From NCBI RefSeq assembly GCF_006459125.1, contig NZ_CP041070.1:2108001-2172000 (forward strand): a stretch of DNA of 64,000 nt. The letters run 5' to 3'. The position numbers were made by a program, and so were the translations under genes. Each line of letters begins with the position of its first letter. The stretch's first letter is position 1. Source of the stretch: Halarcobacter anaerophilus. Lineage in GTDB: Bacteria > Campylobacterota > Campylobacteria > Campylobacterales > Arcobacteraceae. Of this stretch, positions 1 through 8,163 are shown in pieces. Below the pieces are notes generated by a model. The model did no database searches, was not told where the DNA came from, and saw nothing but the letters and a program-made list of their open reading frames with translations.

Positions 1-540
1 AATATGTATCAGTCAAATCGTCCCGATTTGATAATTACCGATATTAAAATGCCGAATGAAACAGGAATCGATTTAATAAAAAAAATCAGAAAAAGAGACA
101 GCAAAGTAAGAGTTATAATAACTTCTGCGTACACTGATTTAGATTATATGTTAGATGCAACGGAACTGCATTTAGTAAAATATATTATAAAACCTATTAC
201 CGAAAATAAATTAAAAGAGGCCTTTGAAGCTTTTATAAAAAGTTATGATGACTCAAAAGTTTTCAATTTAAAAGAGGGATGGCTGTTTGATGCTAGTAAA
301 TCTATAATTCAGAATGAAGAGATTGAGTATAAATTAACAAAAAAAGAGAATCTGTTTTTAAAACTTCTTCTTAAGAAAAACAGAATAATCACTTACCAAG
401 AGATGGAAAACGTAATTTGGAACGAAGATAATATTATGACACCAAATGCAATGAGACTCTTTATAAAAAACTTTAGAAAAAAACTTCCTTCTAATGTACT
501 AAGAAATGTTCAAGGAACAGGATATAGATTAGTTTTATAA
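1..540 (+). CDS. Response regulator, receiver plus winged-helix output (5' end cut by window edge)
   Basis: The frame is open to the left edge, so the true start lies outside the window. What remains is the second half of a receiver domain, with the phosphoacceptor Asp in ITDIKMP (about residue 13) and the conserved Lys in IIKPIT (about residue 62). A C-terminal OmpR/PhoB-like winged helix follows (about residues 95-178, with LTKKE, the recognition-helix region NAMRLFIKNFRKKL and GTGYRLVL). It would be a cytoplasmic transcription factor phosphorylated by a histidine kinase. The partner kinase is probably further left, or may be the PAS kinase at 2771-4366. It ends 6 bp inside the convergent EI24 gene. 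Confidence 0.88.
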   Translation, partial: NMYQSNRPDLIITDIKMPNETGIDLIKKIRKRDSKVRVIITSAYTDLDYMLDATELHLVKYIIKPITENKLKEAFEAFIKSYDDSKVFNLKEGWLFDASKSIIQNEEIEYKLTKKENLFLKLLLKKNRIITYQEMENVIWNEDNIMTPNAMRLFIKNFRKKLPSNVLRNVQGTGYRLVL

Positions 541-1362
541 ATCCTGTTCGATTAACTTATTTTTATCTTCCACTTTTTTTAACTTTTCCAATTCTATAAA
601 ATATCCATGACCTAAATATATTATAAAAAATACGGCAGAAAAAAGCATTAAAGAAGGAATCATTGATAAAAAGTAGAGTAACAAAGTTCTAAATCTAAAA
701 GTATTTGCCTTTTTTGAGTGTATATATCTATACTCTTGTTCCGTTAAAAGTGTTGAAGCAACATCATAATTTAACATTTTATGAAAAAAGTAGTAAAAAG
801 GCAGATTTATTGCCAAAAGATTTATAAAAGGTATAAAATACAGAGGAATAAAAAGAATAAAAAGTAAAACCATTACTATAAAACTCTTTATTGCAATAAG
901 AACAGGACTTAAAAAAGAGCCGAATCCATTTGTTTGAATATGAGAATAGTGTCTTTTATGCAGTACATTTAAAATTGTAGGAGTTAAAAAACCTATAATA
1001 ATCACAGTCAAAAAGACAGAAAACATCATAATAAAAATTGTTCCCACAGTATATATTAAAAAGCCTACTAACCATGAGGTAATAGAGTATTTAAATAAAA
1101 ATGCCATTAAAGAGGTAATCCAGATAAAGTAAAAAGGTGCTTCTTCATCTATCATAACATTTTGCCCGTTTTGAGTCTGTTCGATATATATTTGCAAGGA
1201 ATCAAACCCGTAACCTGCTGCCGTATAAAACATTACTAACATAATAATCAAAGTAAAAACAAGAGGTAAAAGTGCAATCTTAAGCATAGGTTTCGTAAAA
1301 AAATCTTTTATACTTAAAATAATTACTTCTCCTTCTAACATTTCAGAATTCTTCTTAGTCAA
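535..1362 (-). CDS. EI24/CysZ-like multi-pass membrane protein
   Basis: This is a polytopic inner-membrane protein of 275 residues with about six hydrophobic segments and a PLYFIPFINLLAINLPFYYF stretch typical of EI24-domain proteins. That family includes the sulfate transporter CysZ, but substrate and role are unknown in this group. The start is TTG at 1362, preceded by a good AGGAG site lying inside the end of the radical SAM gene, which it overlaps by 8 bp. An ATG 21 bp further in (1341) is the alternative but has a weaker site. It is the last gene of a four-gene minus-strand run with tight overlaps, so it is probably co-transcribed with the kinase. Calling it a sulfate transporter would go beyond the evidence. 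Confidence 0.75.
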   Translation of the reverse strand: MTKKNSEMLEGEVIILSIKDFFTKPMLKIALLPLVFTLIIMLVMFYTAAGYGFDSLQIYIEQTQNGQNVMIDEEAPFYFIWITSLMAFLFKYSITSWLVGFLIYTVGTIFIMMFSVFLTVIIIGFLTPTILNVLHKRHYSHIQTNGFGSFLSPVLIAIKSFIVMVLLFILFIPLYFIPFINLLAINLPFYYFFHKMLNYDVASTLLTEQEYRYIHSKKANTFRFRTLLLYFLSMIPSLMLFSAVFFIIYLGHGYFIELEKLKKVEDKNKLIEQDL

Positions 1363-2227
1363 ATCTTCTCCTATAACTGCATTTTTGGCAAAGTTCTTCT
1401 ACTACTTCACCTTTTTTAAACCCTTTTTGTATATCTAAAACTCTTTTTGAATTTAGAATATCAAGCAGACTCTCTTTTTGTAAATTTCCTAAATCTATAA
1501 TACCATCTTTATCCAAACAACAAGGTATCACTTTTCCGCTACTTAAAATCCCAAAATGAGAGTCCAAACCGTAACAAAAACCCTTTTTTGATACAAACTC
1601 GTTTTTTAAACTAGGCCATTGAAAATAATCGTCAAAATTTAGAAATACCATTCTTGCAACTCTTATATTTTTCGGTCTGTTTTGATAAACTTCATCAATA
1701 TCAATACTGCTTTGAAATCTTTTGTTTATTCTTAAAAAAACCTCTTTATTAAACTCTTTTGCACTTTTAGAATCATCTAAATTCCAGATTCTAAGATTTA
1801 TAAAAAAGTGTTGCTTCTTTTTTACTGCATACTCTATAAAATCCAAAATTGGATTTAAATATTCATCCAAACTTTTTTTATGGGAGTTTGCATTATATGA
1901 GTTTATTGAAAAATTTATCTGCTTTATTGCCCTATTCATCAAAATATCAAAATGTTTATTTTCCAAATTATTTGCAGTTGTCGTAATATTTACTTTTAAA
2001 CCGTTGTTTAAACTTATATTCAAATATTTATCCAAGTTGCTTAAGACCAAAGGGTCTCCTACAATATGATAAGCCAATTCATTGGTTACCTCTTTTAACT
2101 CTTTGTTTATTTTTTCAAAAAAATCTAAACTCATAGTATTGTTTGGAAGTAGTTTAGGAGGACAAAAACTACATTTCAGATTACAGATATTTGTTATTTC
2201 AATATGAACTTTTCTAAACTTTTTTAT
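1355..2227 (-). CDS. Radical SAM/SPASM-like protein with an apparent ATA start
   Basis: The first ATG in frame is at 2134, but the radical SAM cluster motif CNLKCSFC (CxxxCxxC) is coded upstream of it, in frame and without stop, at about 2150-2180. No ATG, GTG or TTG exists between the upstream stop and this motif. The best start is the ATA at 2225-2227, which follows an AGGA about 5 nt earlier and gives an N-terminus of the form (M)KKFRKVHIEITNICNLKC, as in the family. The C-terminal part has clustered cysteines (GFCYG, IPCC, ELCQKC) resembling a SPASM/twitch cluster domain. It would use S-adenosylmethionine for radical chemistry on an unknown substrate. It starts 8 nt after the stop of the upstream gene. 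Confidence 0.75.
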   Translation of the reverse strand: MKKFRKVHIEITNICNLKCSFCPPKLLPNNTMSLDFFEKINKELKEVTNELAYHIVGDPLVLSNLDKYLNISLNNGLKVNITTTANNLENKHFDILMNRAIKQINFSINSYNANSHKKSLDEYLNPILDFIEYAVKKKQHFFINLRIWNLDDSKSAKEFNKEVFLRINKRFQSSIDIDEVYQNRPKNIRVARMVFLNFDDYFQWPSLKNEFVSKKGFCYGLDSHFGILSSGKVIPCCLDKDGIIDLGNLQKESLLDILNSKRVLDIQKGFKKGEVVEELCQKCSYRRRFD

Positions 2228-2235
2228 ATTTTTTC

Positions 2236-2778
2236 CTATCTTAATAAATAAGGCAAATCTCTTTTTAAAGACTCTAATAAATCTTCATTTATAAAAAACT
2301 TGGCATACTCTTGATTTTGATTTTTATAAGCATAAGCACATACATATCTGTTTCTTCTAAGCAGTTCTAAACTCTGCTCTAAAATAACTTTGGTCTCTTC
2401 ATCGCTATTTTGGTAATACTCGTAAATTGCTTTTAAAGGTTCTTCATAATTTGTATCTTTAAAAAATACTACATTATCTTCTAAAAGCTCTATTACATTC
2501 TCTTTATTTGATTTTATATTAAAAAAAGCCTCTTTAATATCATTCATTCTAAGATCAAATTTATATCCTAAAAGCAATAACTCTTTAAAATTTTCAATAC
2601 TGTTTTTTTGAAAATAGTATTGCAGAAGAAGCGTTAAATAATGCTCTTTTACATCATCTTCATACTCTTCTATATATTCTAAAATATAATCTAAATTTTC
2701 AATTTTTCCATCTTCTAAAAGAGCTTTATGTATTATTCCTACTTGGGCTAATACTTCATGCAATCTATTATCATCCAT
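2236..2778 (-). CDS. Unknown helical cytoplasmic protein between kinase and radical SAM protein
   Basis: I do not recognise a family. The 180-residue product is acidic and leucine/glutamate-rich, with no signal peptide or membrane segment, and looks almost wholly alpha-helical, possibly with repeat-like helical pairs (NLDYILEYIEEYEDDVKEHY, ENFKELLLL). Its start overlaps the end of the PAS kinase gene by 8 bp, and its stop lies 8 nt before the inferred ATA start of the radical SAM gene, so the three are almost certainly translated from one message. This position suggests an accessory or adaptor role for the kinase or the radical SAM enzyme, but nothing in the sequence proves it. Confidence 0.7.
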   Translation of the reverse strand: MDDNRLHEVLAQVGIIHKALLEDGKIENLDYILEYIEEYEDDVKEHYLTLLLQYYFQKNSIENFKELLLLGYKFDLRMNDIKEAFFNIKSNKENVIELLEDNVVFFKDTNYEEPLKAIYEYYQNSDEETKVILEQSLELLRRNRYVCAYAYKNQNQEYAKFFINEDLLESLKRDLPYLLR

Positions 2779-4366
2779 TTTTTGTTCCTCTAATAATCGA
2801 CAAAGGTAATCTTATTTTAAAACATGCCCCTTTGTAAGTTCTATTTTCATACTCTATAATATCATTGTAAGCTTCAAGTTTTCCATGAATATGTTTTATA
2901 ATATTTTTTGACATATAAAGCCCTATTCCCGTTCCGTGATATTTATGTTTTGTAGTAAAATAGGGTTCAAAAATTCTATCAAGTATTTTTTCATCTATCC
3001 CCCCTGCACTATCTTTAATTTCCAAAATTATTGAGTTTTCGTTTCTATAAGATTTTAAAGATACGATTTTTTTATTTCTTTTTCTAACCAATTCATCAAC
3101 TGCATTACTTATAATATTTAATATAACTTGCAAAAGTTCATTTTCATAGGTAAAAAGTTCAAGCTCTTCTAAATCTTTTATAAAAATTATAGAAACACTA
3201 TTAAATCTTGATCTTATAAGTTTGATGGCATTTTCAACCAAATTTTCCACTTTAAAGATATTTTTCTCTTTATCAGGTTTAAAAAAGTTCCTAAAATCAT
3301 CAATAGTTTTAGACAAATACTGTACTTGTTCGTGAATTGTATTAAGTCCTGAAGTTAAAAGCTCTTTATCTAAAATTCCCTCTTCATTTTGCAATATCAT
3401 TCCGCTTGCCAATACGGAAACTCCTGATAAAGGTTGTCTCCATTGATGGGCAATATTTTCTATCATTTCACCCATTGCTGCCATTTTTGACTGTTTTTTC
3501 ATTATAATTTCATACTCAATAAGTTCTTTTTTTACTTTGCTTATTTCATGTTGTAAAGTTCTGTTATACTCTTTTAGTTTCTGATTCAATTCCTCTTTTT
3601 TATTCTCAATTTCAATTCTGTCACTTATATTCCTTGAAATTGCCGTAACAAAACTTTTTCCCAAATAGTTTTTTAACTGTAAAGAGGTCTCCACGGGAAT
3701 TGTAGAACCGTCTTTTGCTTCATAAATACCGAAAGTTATTAAATTCTTTTTAGTTTTGATTTTAGTAAAAATATCTCGGACATCGTTGTTTTTCACATCT
3801 TCAAAAGGTTTTCTTATTTGAGAAATTTTCATCTCTTTTAACTCATCAAGAGAATATCCCAAACTTTTACACACTATTTTATTGGCAAACTCTATTTTTT
3901 CATTCTCTAAATCAACTAAAAATATCATATCCCTTGAAGAGTTTATCAATTCAAAATAGAGATTTATCTTTTCCGTTCTTTTTAATCTATGAGTAATATC
4001 TTTAGAAAAAGAGATAACAAATTCTTGATTATCGATTATTTTAAATTTGGATACAACCTCTACAGGAAAAACTTCTCCACTCTTTTTTTTATGTGTCGTC
4101 TCTACAATATTCGAATGAGCTCCCACTTCACCGTTTTTAAATCTTTCAAAAACTTCCAAGTATTTTTCTTTGCTATCTATAACAGCATCTATATCCCAGA
4201 TTTTAAGCTCCTGAAGTTCTTCTAAAGAGTATTCAAGTTTAACCAAAGCATTTTCATTTGCAAAAACAAATTTTCCGTCTTTGTTAAGCCAAATTATTCC
4301 TTGATTGGATAATTCAAAAGAGGATTCTAAAATTTCATTAAGATTTTTTTCTAAAAAATTGGTCAT
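2771..4366 (-). CDS. Cytoplasmic PAS-PAS sensor histidine kinase
   Basis: This 531-residue kinase has no transmembrane segment. Two PAS domains (about residues 10-125 and 135-252) are followed by a coiled coil (about 258-295). The HisKA phosphoacceptor box is MGEMIENIAHQWRQPL (His near 307), and the HATPase domain shows an N box (NIISNAVDEL), a G1 box (DSAGGIDE) and a G2 box (GTGIGLYMSK). It should autophosphorylate on the His in response to a signal inside the cell, such as redox or a ligand bound by PAS, and pass phosphate to a response regulator. It is first in the minus-strand run and may pair with the regulator at 1-540. The HQWRQPL form of the H box is common in Campylobacterota. Confidence 0.92.
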   Translation of the reverse strand: MTNFLEKNLNEILESSFELSNQGIIWLNKDGKFVFANENALVKLEYSLEELQELKIWDIDAVIDSKEKYLEVFERFKNGEVGAHSNIVETTHKKKSGEVFPVEVVSKFKIIDNQEFVISFSKDITHRLKRTEKINLYFELINSSRDMIFLVDLENEKIEFANKIVCKSLGYSLDELKEMKISQIRKPFEDVKNNDVRDIFTKIKTKKNLITFGIYEAKDGSTIPVETSLQLKNYLGKSFVTAISRNISDRIEIENKKEELNQKLKEYNRTLQHEISKVKKELIEYEIIMKKQSKMAAMGEMIENIAHQWRQPLSGVSVLASGMILQNEEGILDKELLTSGLNTIHEQVQYLSKTIDDFRNFFKPDKEKNIFKVENLVENAIKLIRSRFNSVSIIFIKDLEELELFTYENELLQVILNIISNAVDELVRKRNKKIVSLKSYRNENSIILEIKDSAGGIDEKILDRIFEPYFTTKHKYHGTGIGLYMSKNIIKHIHGKLEAYNDIIEYENRTYKGACFKIRLPLSIIRGTKNG

Positions 4367-4472
4367 AGTTAAGAATTTCTTTGTTTATAATTTGCATATG
4401 ATTTTATTTAACTTAAAATTAAAAATAGTTAAAAACTGATAATATAAGAAAAATAGAAAACAAGGCTTTTAT

Positions 4473-4895
4473 ATGATAAAAACTCCTTTTTTGGCAACTG
4501 ACGGAATTATAGAATTATATGATGAAAACAATAATTTTAAAGGTATAGTTTTAATACAAAGATTAAATAAACCTCACGGTTTGGCACTTCCAGGAGGTTT
4601 TGTAGATATAGGAGAAAAAGTTGAAGATGCCCTAAAAAGAGAGATGAAAGAGGAGACCTCTTTGGATGTAGAGATAAAAAGACTTCAAAACATATATTCA
4701 GATCCAAAAAGAGATCCCAGATTTCATACAGCCTCGGCAGTTTATATTTGTAAATCAAAAGGAGAACCAAAAGCGAATGATGATGCAAAAGAGGTATATA
4801 TCTACGATTTAGATAAAATTCCTTTGGATAAGTTGGTATTTGACCATAAAAAAATTATAGAAGATTATCTTCTTTCAAAAGAGCAAATTTTGTGA
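4473..4895 (+). CDS. NUDIX hydrolase
   Basis: The 140-residue protein carries a near-canonical Nudix box starting at GGFVDIGEKVEDALKR and continuing into EMKEETSLDV, with the metal-binding REMKEE. The final Gly of the box is Thr here. Nudix enzymes cleave nucleoside diphosphates linked to another group (ADP-ribose, oxidised dNTPs, NADH); the substrate cannot be read from the sequence, though the compact size and the PRDPRFHTASAVY segment resemble ADP-ribose pyrophosphatase-like members. ATG 4473 follows AAGG. It is a single gene, divergent from the PAS kinase. Confidence 0.9.
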   Translation: MIKTPFLATDGIIELYDENNNFKGIVLIQRLNKPHGLALPGGFVDIGEKVEDALKREMKEETSLDVEIKRLQNIYSDPKRDPRFHTASAVYICKSKGEPKANDDAKEVYIYDLDKIPLDKLVFDHKKIIEDYLLSKEQIL

Positions 4896-5123
4896 TTTGT
4901 TCTACTCTTACTAAAAAATAAAAAGAAGTACAAATGTATTCCCATTCTACTCACTTTAAAATAAAAAATTTTTTTTCTTATCTTTTTTTCTCAACTTAAA
5001 ATCCCCAAAAAATGGAACTGTCTAATTAGTTTATTAATATTGACTATTAATTATACAAGAAAGGTGGCAAAAATTAAGTTTCAAATAAGTTTTTATATGA
5101 AATAATTTCCTTAAGTTTAATTT

Positions 5124-5147
5124 AGTAGTACAAAAAGTAGTACAAAA
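5124..5147 (+). repeat. Exact 12-bp tandem repeat, candidate RHH operator
   Basis: AGTAGTACAAAA occurs twice head to tail (5124-5135 and 5136-5147), ending 24 bp before the TTG start of the ribbon-helix-helix gene. RHH proteins commonly bind short direct or inverted repeats in their own promoters, so this is a candidate autoregulatory site. Related boxes occur before livK. The remaining stretch between the NUDIX gene and this site (4896-5123) is AT-rich, and I see no gene in it. Confidence 0.5.
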
Positions 5148-5171
5148 AAAACTTTATAAGGATTTAAAAAA

Positions 5172-5405
5172 TTGGCTAAGCTTAAAAATAGACGATCTGT
5201 GATACAAAAGGTTATTAGTAAACATTCAAAAAGTAAGAAAAAAGAGATTTCTCAACTTACAATAAAAATCGACAGTAGATTGGATGATGCTTTAGCAATT
5301 TTAAGTAAAGATTTAAGTATCTCAAAAAACAGACTTATAGAAGACATCCTCTTTGAAAGCGGTATTTTAGAAGAGGTAGATGAAAACTATGTGGAGATTG
5401 AATAA
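5172..5405 (+). CDS. Small ribbon-helix-helix DNA-binding protein
   Basis: The product has 77 residues. Its basic N-terminus (KNRRS...KHSKSKKKE) is followed by a strand and two helices, QLTIKIDSRLDDALAILSKD then SISKNRLIEDIL, matching the Arc/CopG/MetJ ribbon-helix-helix fold. It would bind DNA as a dimer. The start is TTG, chosen because TAAGGA lies about 9 nt upstream and no ATG is available. The stop overlaps the next ATG by one base (TAATG), so the two genes are translationally coupled. The pairing of a small RHH protein with a larger unknown protein resembles a toxin-antitoxin or regulator-effector pair, but the second protein is not recognisable as a toxin. Confidence 0.75.
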   Translation: MAKLKNRRSVIQKVISKHSKSKKKEISQLTIKIDSRLDDALAILSKDLSISKNRLIEDILFESGILEEVDENYVEIE

Positions 5406-6064
5406 TGAGTAACTTTCCAAAAAAAGATGAAATTGTTAACGCAGTTTTAAAAGGCATTGAAAATGCAAAAAAAAATTATACCTTTTGGACTTGTGATGAT
5501 TTATATCTTTCATACGCTCCACCTAAATTTCTCTCAATACATGTAGCCCAGGAAATAGGCGAACTAAAAGATGCTCCCGAACTTTTCATAGATGCAACGA
5601 TTTCAGATATTCTTAGATGTTCTTTACCCAACAGATCAGATTTTAGAGAGTTTATGAGAAAAAAATATATTATGGATAGAAGCTTATGTATAACTTTAGA
5701 TGAAAGAAAAGAGCATAAAAGTGATAACGACTCTATTTCAAAAGTAGTTATGTCTTTGAAAAACGGTGTAAGAAACGTCCAACAAGAGTATTTAGACGAT
5801 GTAGAACTTATATGTAAATTAATAGAAAGAGACAATTCAAACGATACAACCTTAGATTACGGAATATTCGCTTTTTATTTAGATATTTCAAGCAGTGCAA
5901 GAAAAAAAGCACAAATCAGACTAGAAGCAATTATAGAATCTTTTGATAAAGTAGTATCGAAATTCAAAAATCTTAAATCAAATTTTAAAGGAGGAGAAAT
6001 ACACAAAATCGACAAAGTTGGAGAGTGGTGTATAGGATGTTATATCATTGAACCATCATTATAA
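5405..6064 (+). CDS. Unknown 219-residue protein coupled to an RHH regulator
   Basis: I do not recognise this protein. It has no signal peptide or membrane segments. The N-terminal half contains aromatic-rich motifs (NYTFWTCDDLYLSYAPPKFL) and a histidine/glutamate patch (SIHVAQEIGEL). The C-terminal part is helical and lysine-rich and ends with WCIGCYII. It overlaps the RHH gene by one base and precedes livK by 60 bp, so it could be a passenger of the liv transcription unit or part of a separate cassette. Possible roles are an effector regulated by the RHH protein, a nucleic-acid-associated protein, or a toxin; none is supported by a known motif. Confidence 0.7.
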   Translation: MSNFPKKDEIVNAVLKGIENAKKNYTFWTCDDLYLSYAPPKFLSIHVAQEIGELKDAPELFIDATISDILRCSLPNRSDFREFMRKKYIMDRSLCITLDERKEHKSDNDSISKVVMSLKNGVRNVQQEYLDDVELICKLIERDNSNDTTLDYGIFAFYLDISSSARKKAQIRLEAIIESFDKVVSKFKNLKSNFKGGEIHKIDKVGEWCIGCYIIEPSL

Positions 6065-6080
6065 TTTAATAGAACAAAAT

Positions 6081-6109
6081 AGTAGGACAACCAAAAAAGT
6101 AGTAAAAAA
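6081..6109 (+). promoter_or_regulatory. Two degenerate copies of the AGTAGTACAAAA box before livK
   Basis: AGTAGGACAACC (6081-6092) and AGTAGTAAAAAA (6098-6109) resemble the exact tandem repeat at 5124-5147 and lie just before the AAGGAG ribosome-binding site of livK. They could let the RHH protein at 5172 also act on the liv operon. Because the region is AT-rich, chance similarity cannot be ruled out. Confidence 0.3.
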
Positions 6110-6124
6110 TTTAAGGAGTTAAAT

Positions 6125-7243
6125 ATGAAAAAGATTGTTAAAGCATTAGCTTTAAGTGGAATTGTAGCTTGCTCATTATTTGCAAGTGATGTAGTAAAAG
6201 TCGGAGTACAAGCACCAATTACGGGAAAATATGCAAATGAAGGTCAAAGTATCGATAACTTTGTTAAACTATTAGTTGACGAGAAAAACAAAGAGGGTGG
6301 ACTTTTAGGTAAAAAAATCGAAGTTGTTACTTGTGATGATGAAGCAAAAGCTCAAAAAGCCGCTGTTTGTGCTAAAAAACTTGTAAATGCAGGTGTTTTT
6401 GCCGTAATCGGTTCATATACATCAGGAGCAACAGAAGCTGCACAAACAACATATTACAGAAATAAAGTATTACAAACAAGCGACGGAACAAGTGATTCTT
6501 TAATTAAGAAAAAATATTGGACTTTTTTTAGAAACTCATTCCCAAATGAGGCACAGAGTGATTTTACTGCTGACTATTTTGTAAATGTAAAAAAATATCA
6601 AAAAATAGTAGTTTTATCTGATTACTCTTCTTACTCAAACGGCTTGGGAGACGCAACAGAAAACTCAATTAAAAAAATCGGCGGAAATGTAATTTTCAGA
6701 GGAAAAATCAAATCCGGGACTCAAAACTTTACGGCAGTTCTTACTAAAATAAAAGCTATGAATCCCGACGTTATTTACTACTCTGGATATTATACGGACG
6801 GTGGACTACTTAGAGCACAACAACTTCAACTAGGAATAAATGCAGATTTTGTAGGCGGTGATTCAAATGATAATCCCGATTTTTATAAACTTGCAGGTAA
6901 AGCATCGGCAGGAACTATAATTATAAACTTCCCTACTCCTGAAATATTACCTTATAAAGAGGCAAAAAAATATCTATCTGCATATAAAAGAGAGTTTGGG
7001 GCAAACCCTCCTTCAATTTGGCCTGTAACAAATGCCGACGGATTAAGAGCTATTTTTGAAGCTGCTGAGAAAACAAACTCACTTGATACAAAAACAATCT
7101 CTGATTATATTAGAAATACTATGAAAGACTTCCCTGGAATTACAGGTCCCTTTAATATTAGAGAAGACGGAGAAAGAGTCGGAGCTAAATTCGTAGTATA
7201 TAAATTGAACGATAACGGAACAAAAGACGTTGTTGAGCAATAA
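6125..7243 (+). CDS. livK: Branched-chain amino-acid ABC transporter, periplasmic binding protein
   Basis: The 372-residue LivK-type solute-binding protein has a signal peptide (residues 1 to about 20, cleavage near SLFA-S). The mature type I periplasmic-binding fold starts VVKVGVQAPITGKYANEGQS, with the ligand-contact segments IGSYTSGATEAA and QTSDGTSD. It should capture leucine, isoleucine, valine or a related amino acid in the periplasm and deliver it to LivHM. ATG 6125 has AAGGAG 7 nt upstream. It is the first of five co-directional genes with spacings from a 1-bp overlap to 17 bp. Related binding proteins can bind amides or urea, so the exact ligand is inferred from context. Confidence 0.92.
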   Translation: MKKIVKALALSGIVACSLFASDVVKVGVQAPITGKYANEGQSIDNFVKLLVDEKNKEGGLLGKKIEVVTCDDEAKAQKAAVCAKKLVNAGVFAVIGSYTSGATEAAQTTYYRNKVLQTSDGTSDSLIKKKYWTFFRNSFPNEAQSDFTADYFVNVKKYQKIVVLSDYSSYSNGLGDATENSIKKIGGNVIFRGKIKSGTQNFTAVLTKIKAMNPDVIYYSGYYTDGGLLRAQQLQLGINADFVGGDSNDNPDFYKLAGKASAGTIIINFPTPEILPYKEAKKYLSAYKREFGANPPSIWPVTNADGLRAIFEAAEKTNSLDTKTISDYIRNTMKDFPGITGPFNIREDGERVGAKFVVYKLNDNGTKDVVEQ

Positions 7244-7260
7244 TAAAATAAAGAGGTAAT

Positions 7261-8163
7261 ATGGATATTTTTCTTCAACAGTTAATTAACGGTTTAACTA
7301 TAGGAAGTCTATATGCATTGGTTGCTTTAGGTTATACAATGGTCTATGGGGTAATGAAGTTAATCAACTTCGCCCATGGAGACCTTGTCGCCTTCTCAGC
7401 ATATGTAGGGCTTACTATTTTCTCACAACTATTTGGAAGCAGTGCAAGTTCTTTTGTGAATGTAATTATTATTTTCGTATTGACTTCTATTATTGTGGCT
7501 TTTGTGGGTGTTCTTCTTGAGCGTCTGGCATATAGGCCTTTAAGAACGGCACCGAGACTTAGTGCTGTAGTTTCGGCATTAGGAGCATCTTTAGTTATTC
7601 AAAACGGAATTATGCTTATTTGGGGTCCGAATATGCAAATTTTCCCGGCAGATTTACTTCCAAATACAACTTGGAACTTTGGCGGAGTAATTATTACTTT
7701 CACGCAATTATGTATTTTAATTTTATCTGCCGTTTTAATGGCTGCTTTGTTTATTTTTATTAATAAAACAAAAATGGGAACGGCAATCAGAGCAACGGCA
7801 ATAGACCAAGATGCGGCAAAACTAATGGGTATAAACGTAAATAAAGTAATTACCCTGATTTTCATAATAGGTTCAATGCTTGGAGCAATAGGCGGTTTGT
7901 TTATCGGTTTATATTATAGAGCTTTAACTTTTGATATGGGATGGCTTTATGGATTAAATGCCTTTATTGCAGCAATTATAGGAGGTATAGGTTCAATCCC
8001 GGGAGCTATGATAGGCGGTCTTTTATTAGGATTGTTTAATGCTTTAATTGCAGGATATATTTCGACGGAATGGGCGGAAACCTTTACTTTTATTTTACTG
8101 ATTATAATTTTAATTGTAAGACCTACAGGTATCTTAGGTGAAAAAACGGCGGAGAAAGTATAA
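7261..8163 (+). CDS. livH: Branched-chain amino-acid ABC transporter permease LivH
   Basis: The 300-residue inner-membrane permease has about eight hydrophobic helices. Hallmarks of LivH are ALGYTMVYGVMKLINFAHGD near the N-terminus and the EAA-like loop DQDAAKLMGINVNKVITLIF (about 180-200) that contacts the ATPases. It forms the transmembrane channel together with LivM. It lies 17 bp after livK, with an AGAGG site before the ATG, and its stop overlaps the livM start by one base. Confidence 0.93.
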   Translation: MDIFLQQLINGLTIGSLYALVALGYTMVYGVMKLINFAHGDLVAFSAYVGLTIFSQLFGSSASSFVNVIIIFVLTSIIVAFVGVLLERLAYRPLRTAPRLSAVVSALGASLVIQNGIMLIWGPNMQIFPADLLPNTTWNFGGVIITFTQLCILILSAVLMAALFIFINKTKMGTAIRATAIDQDAAKLMGINVNKVITLIFIIGSMLGAIGGLFIGLYYRALTFDMGWLYGLNAFIAAIIGGIGSIPGAMIGGLLLGLFNALIAGYISTEWAETFTFILLIIILIVRPTGILGEKTAEKV

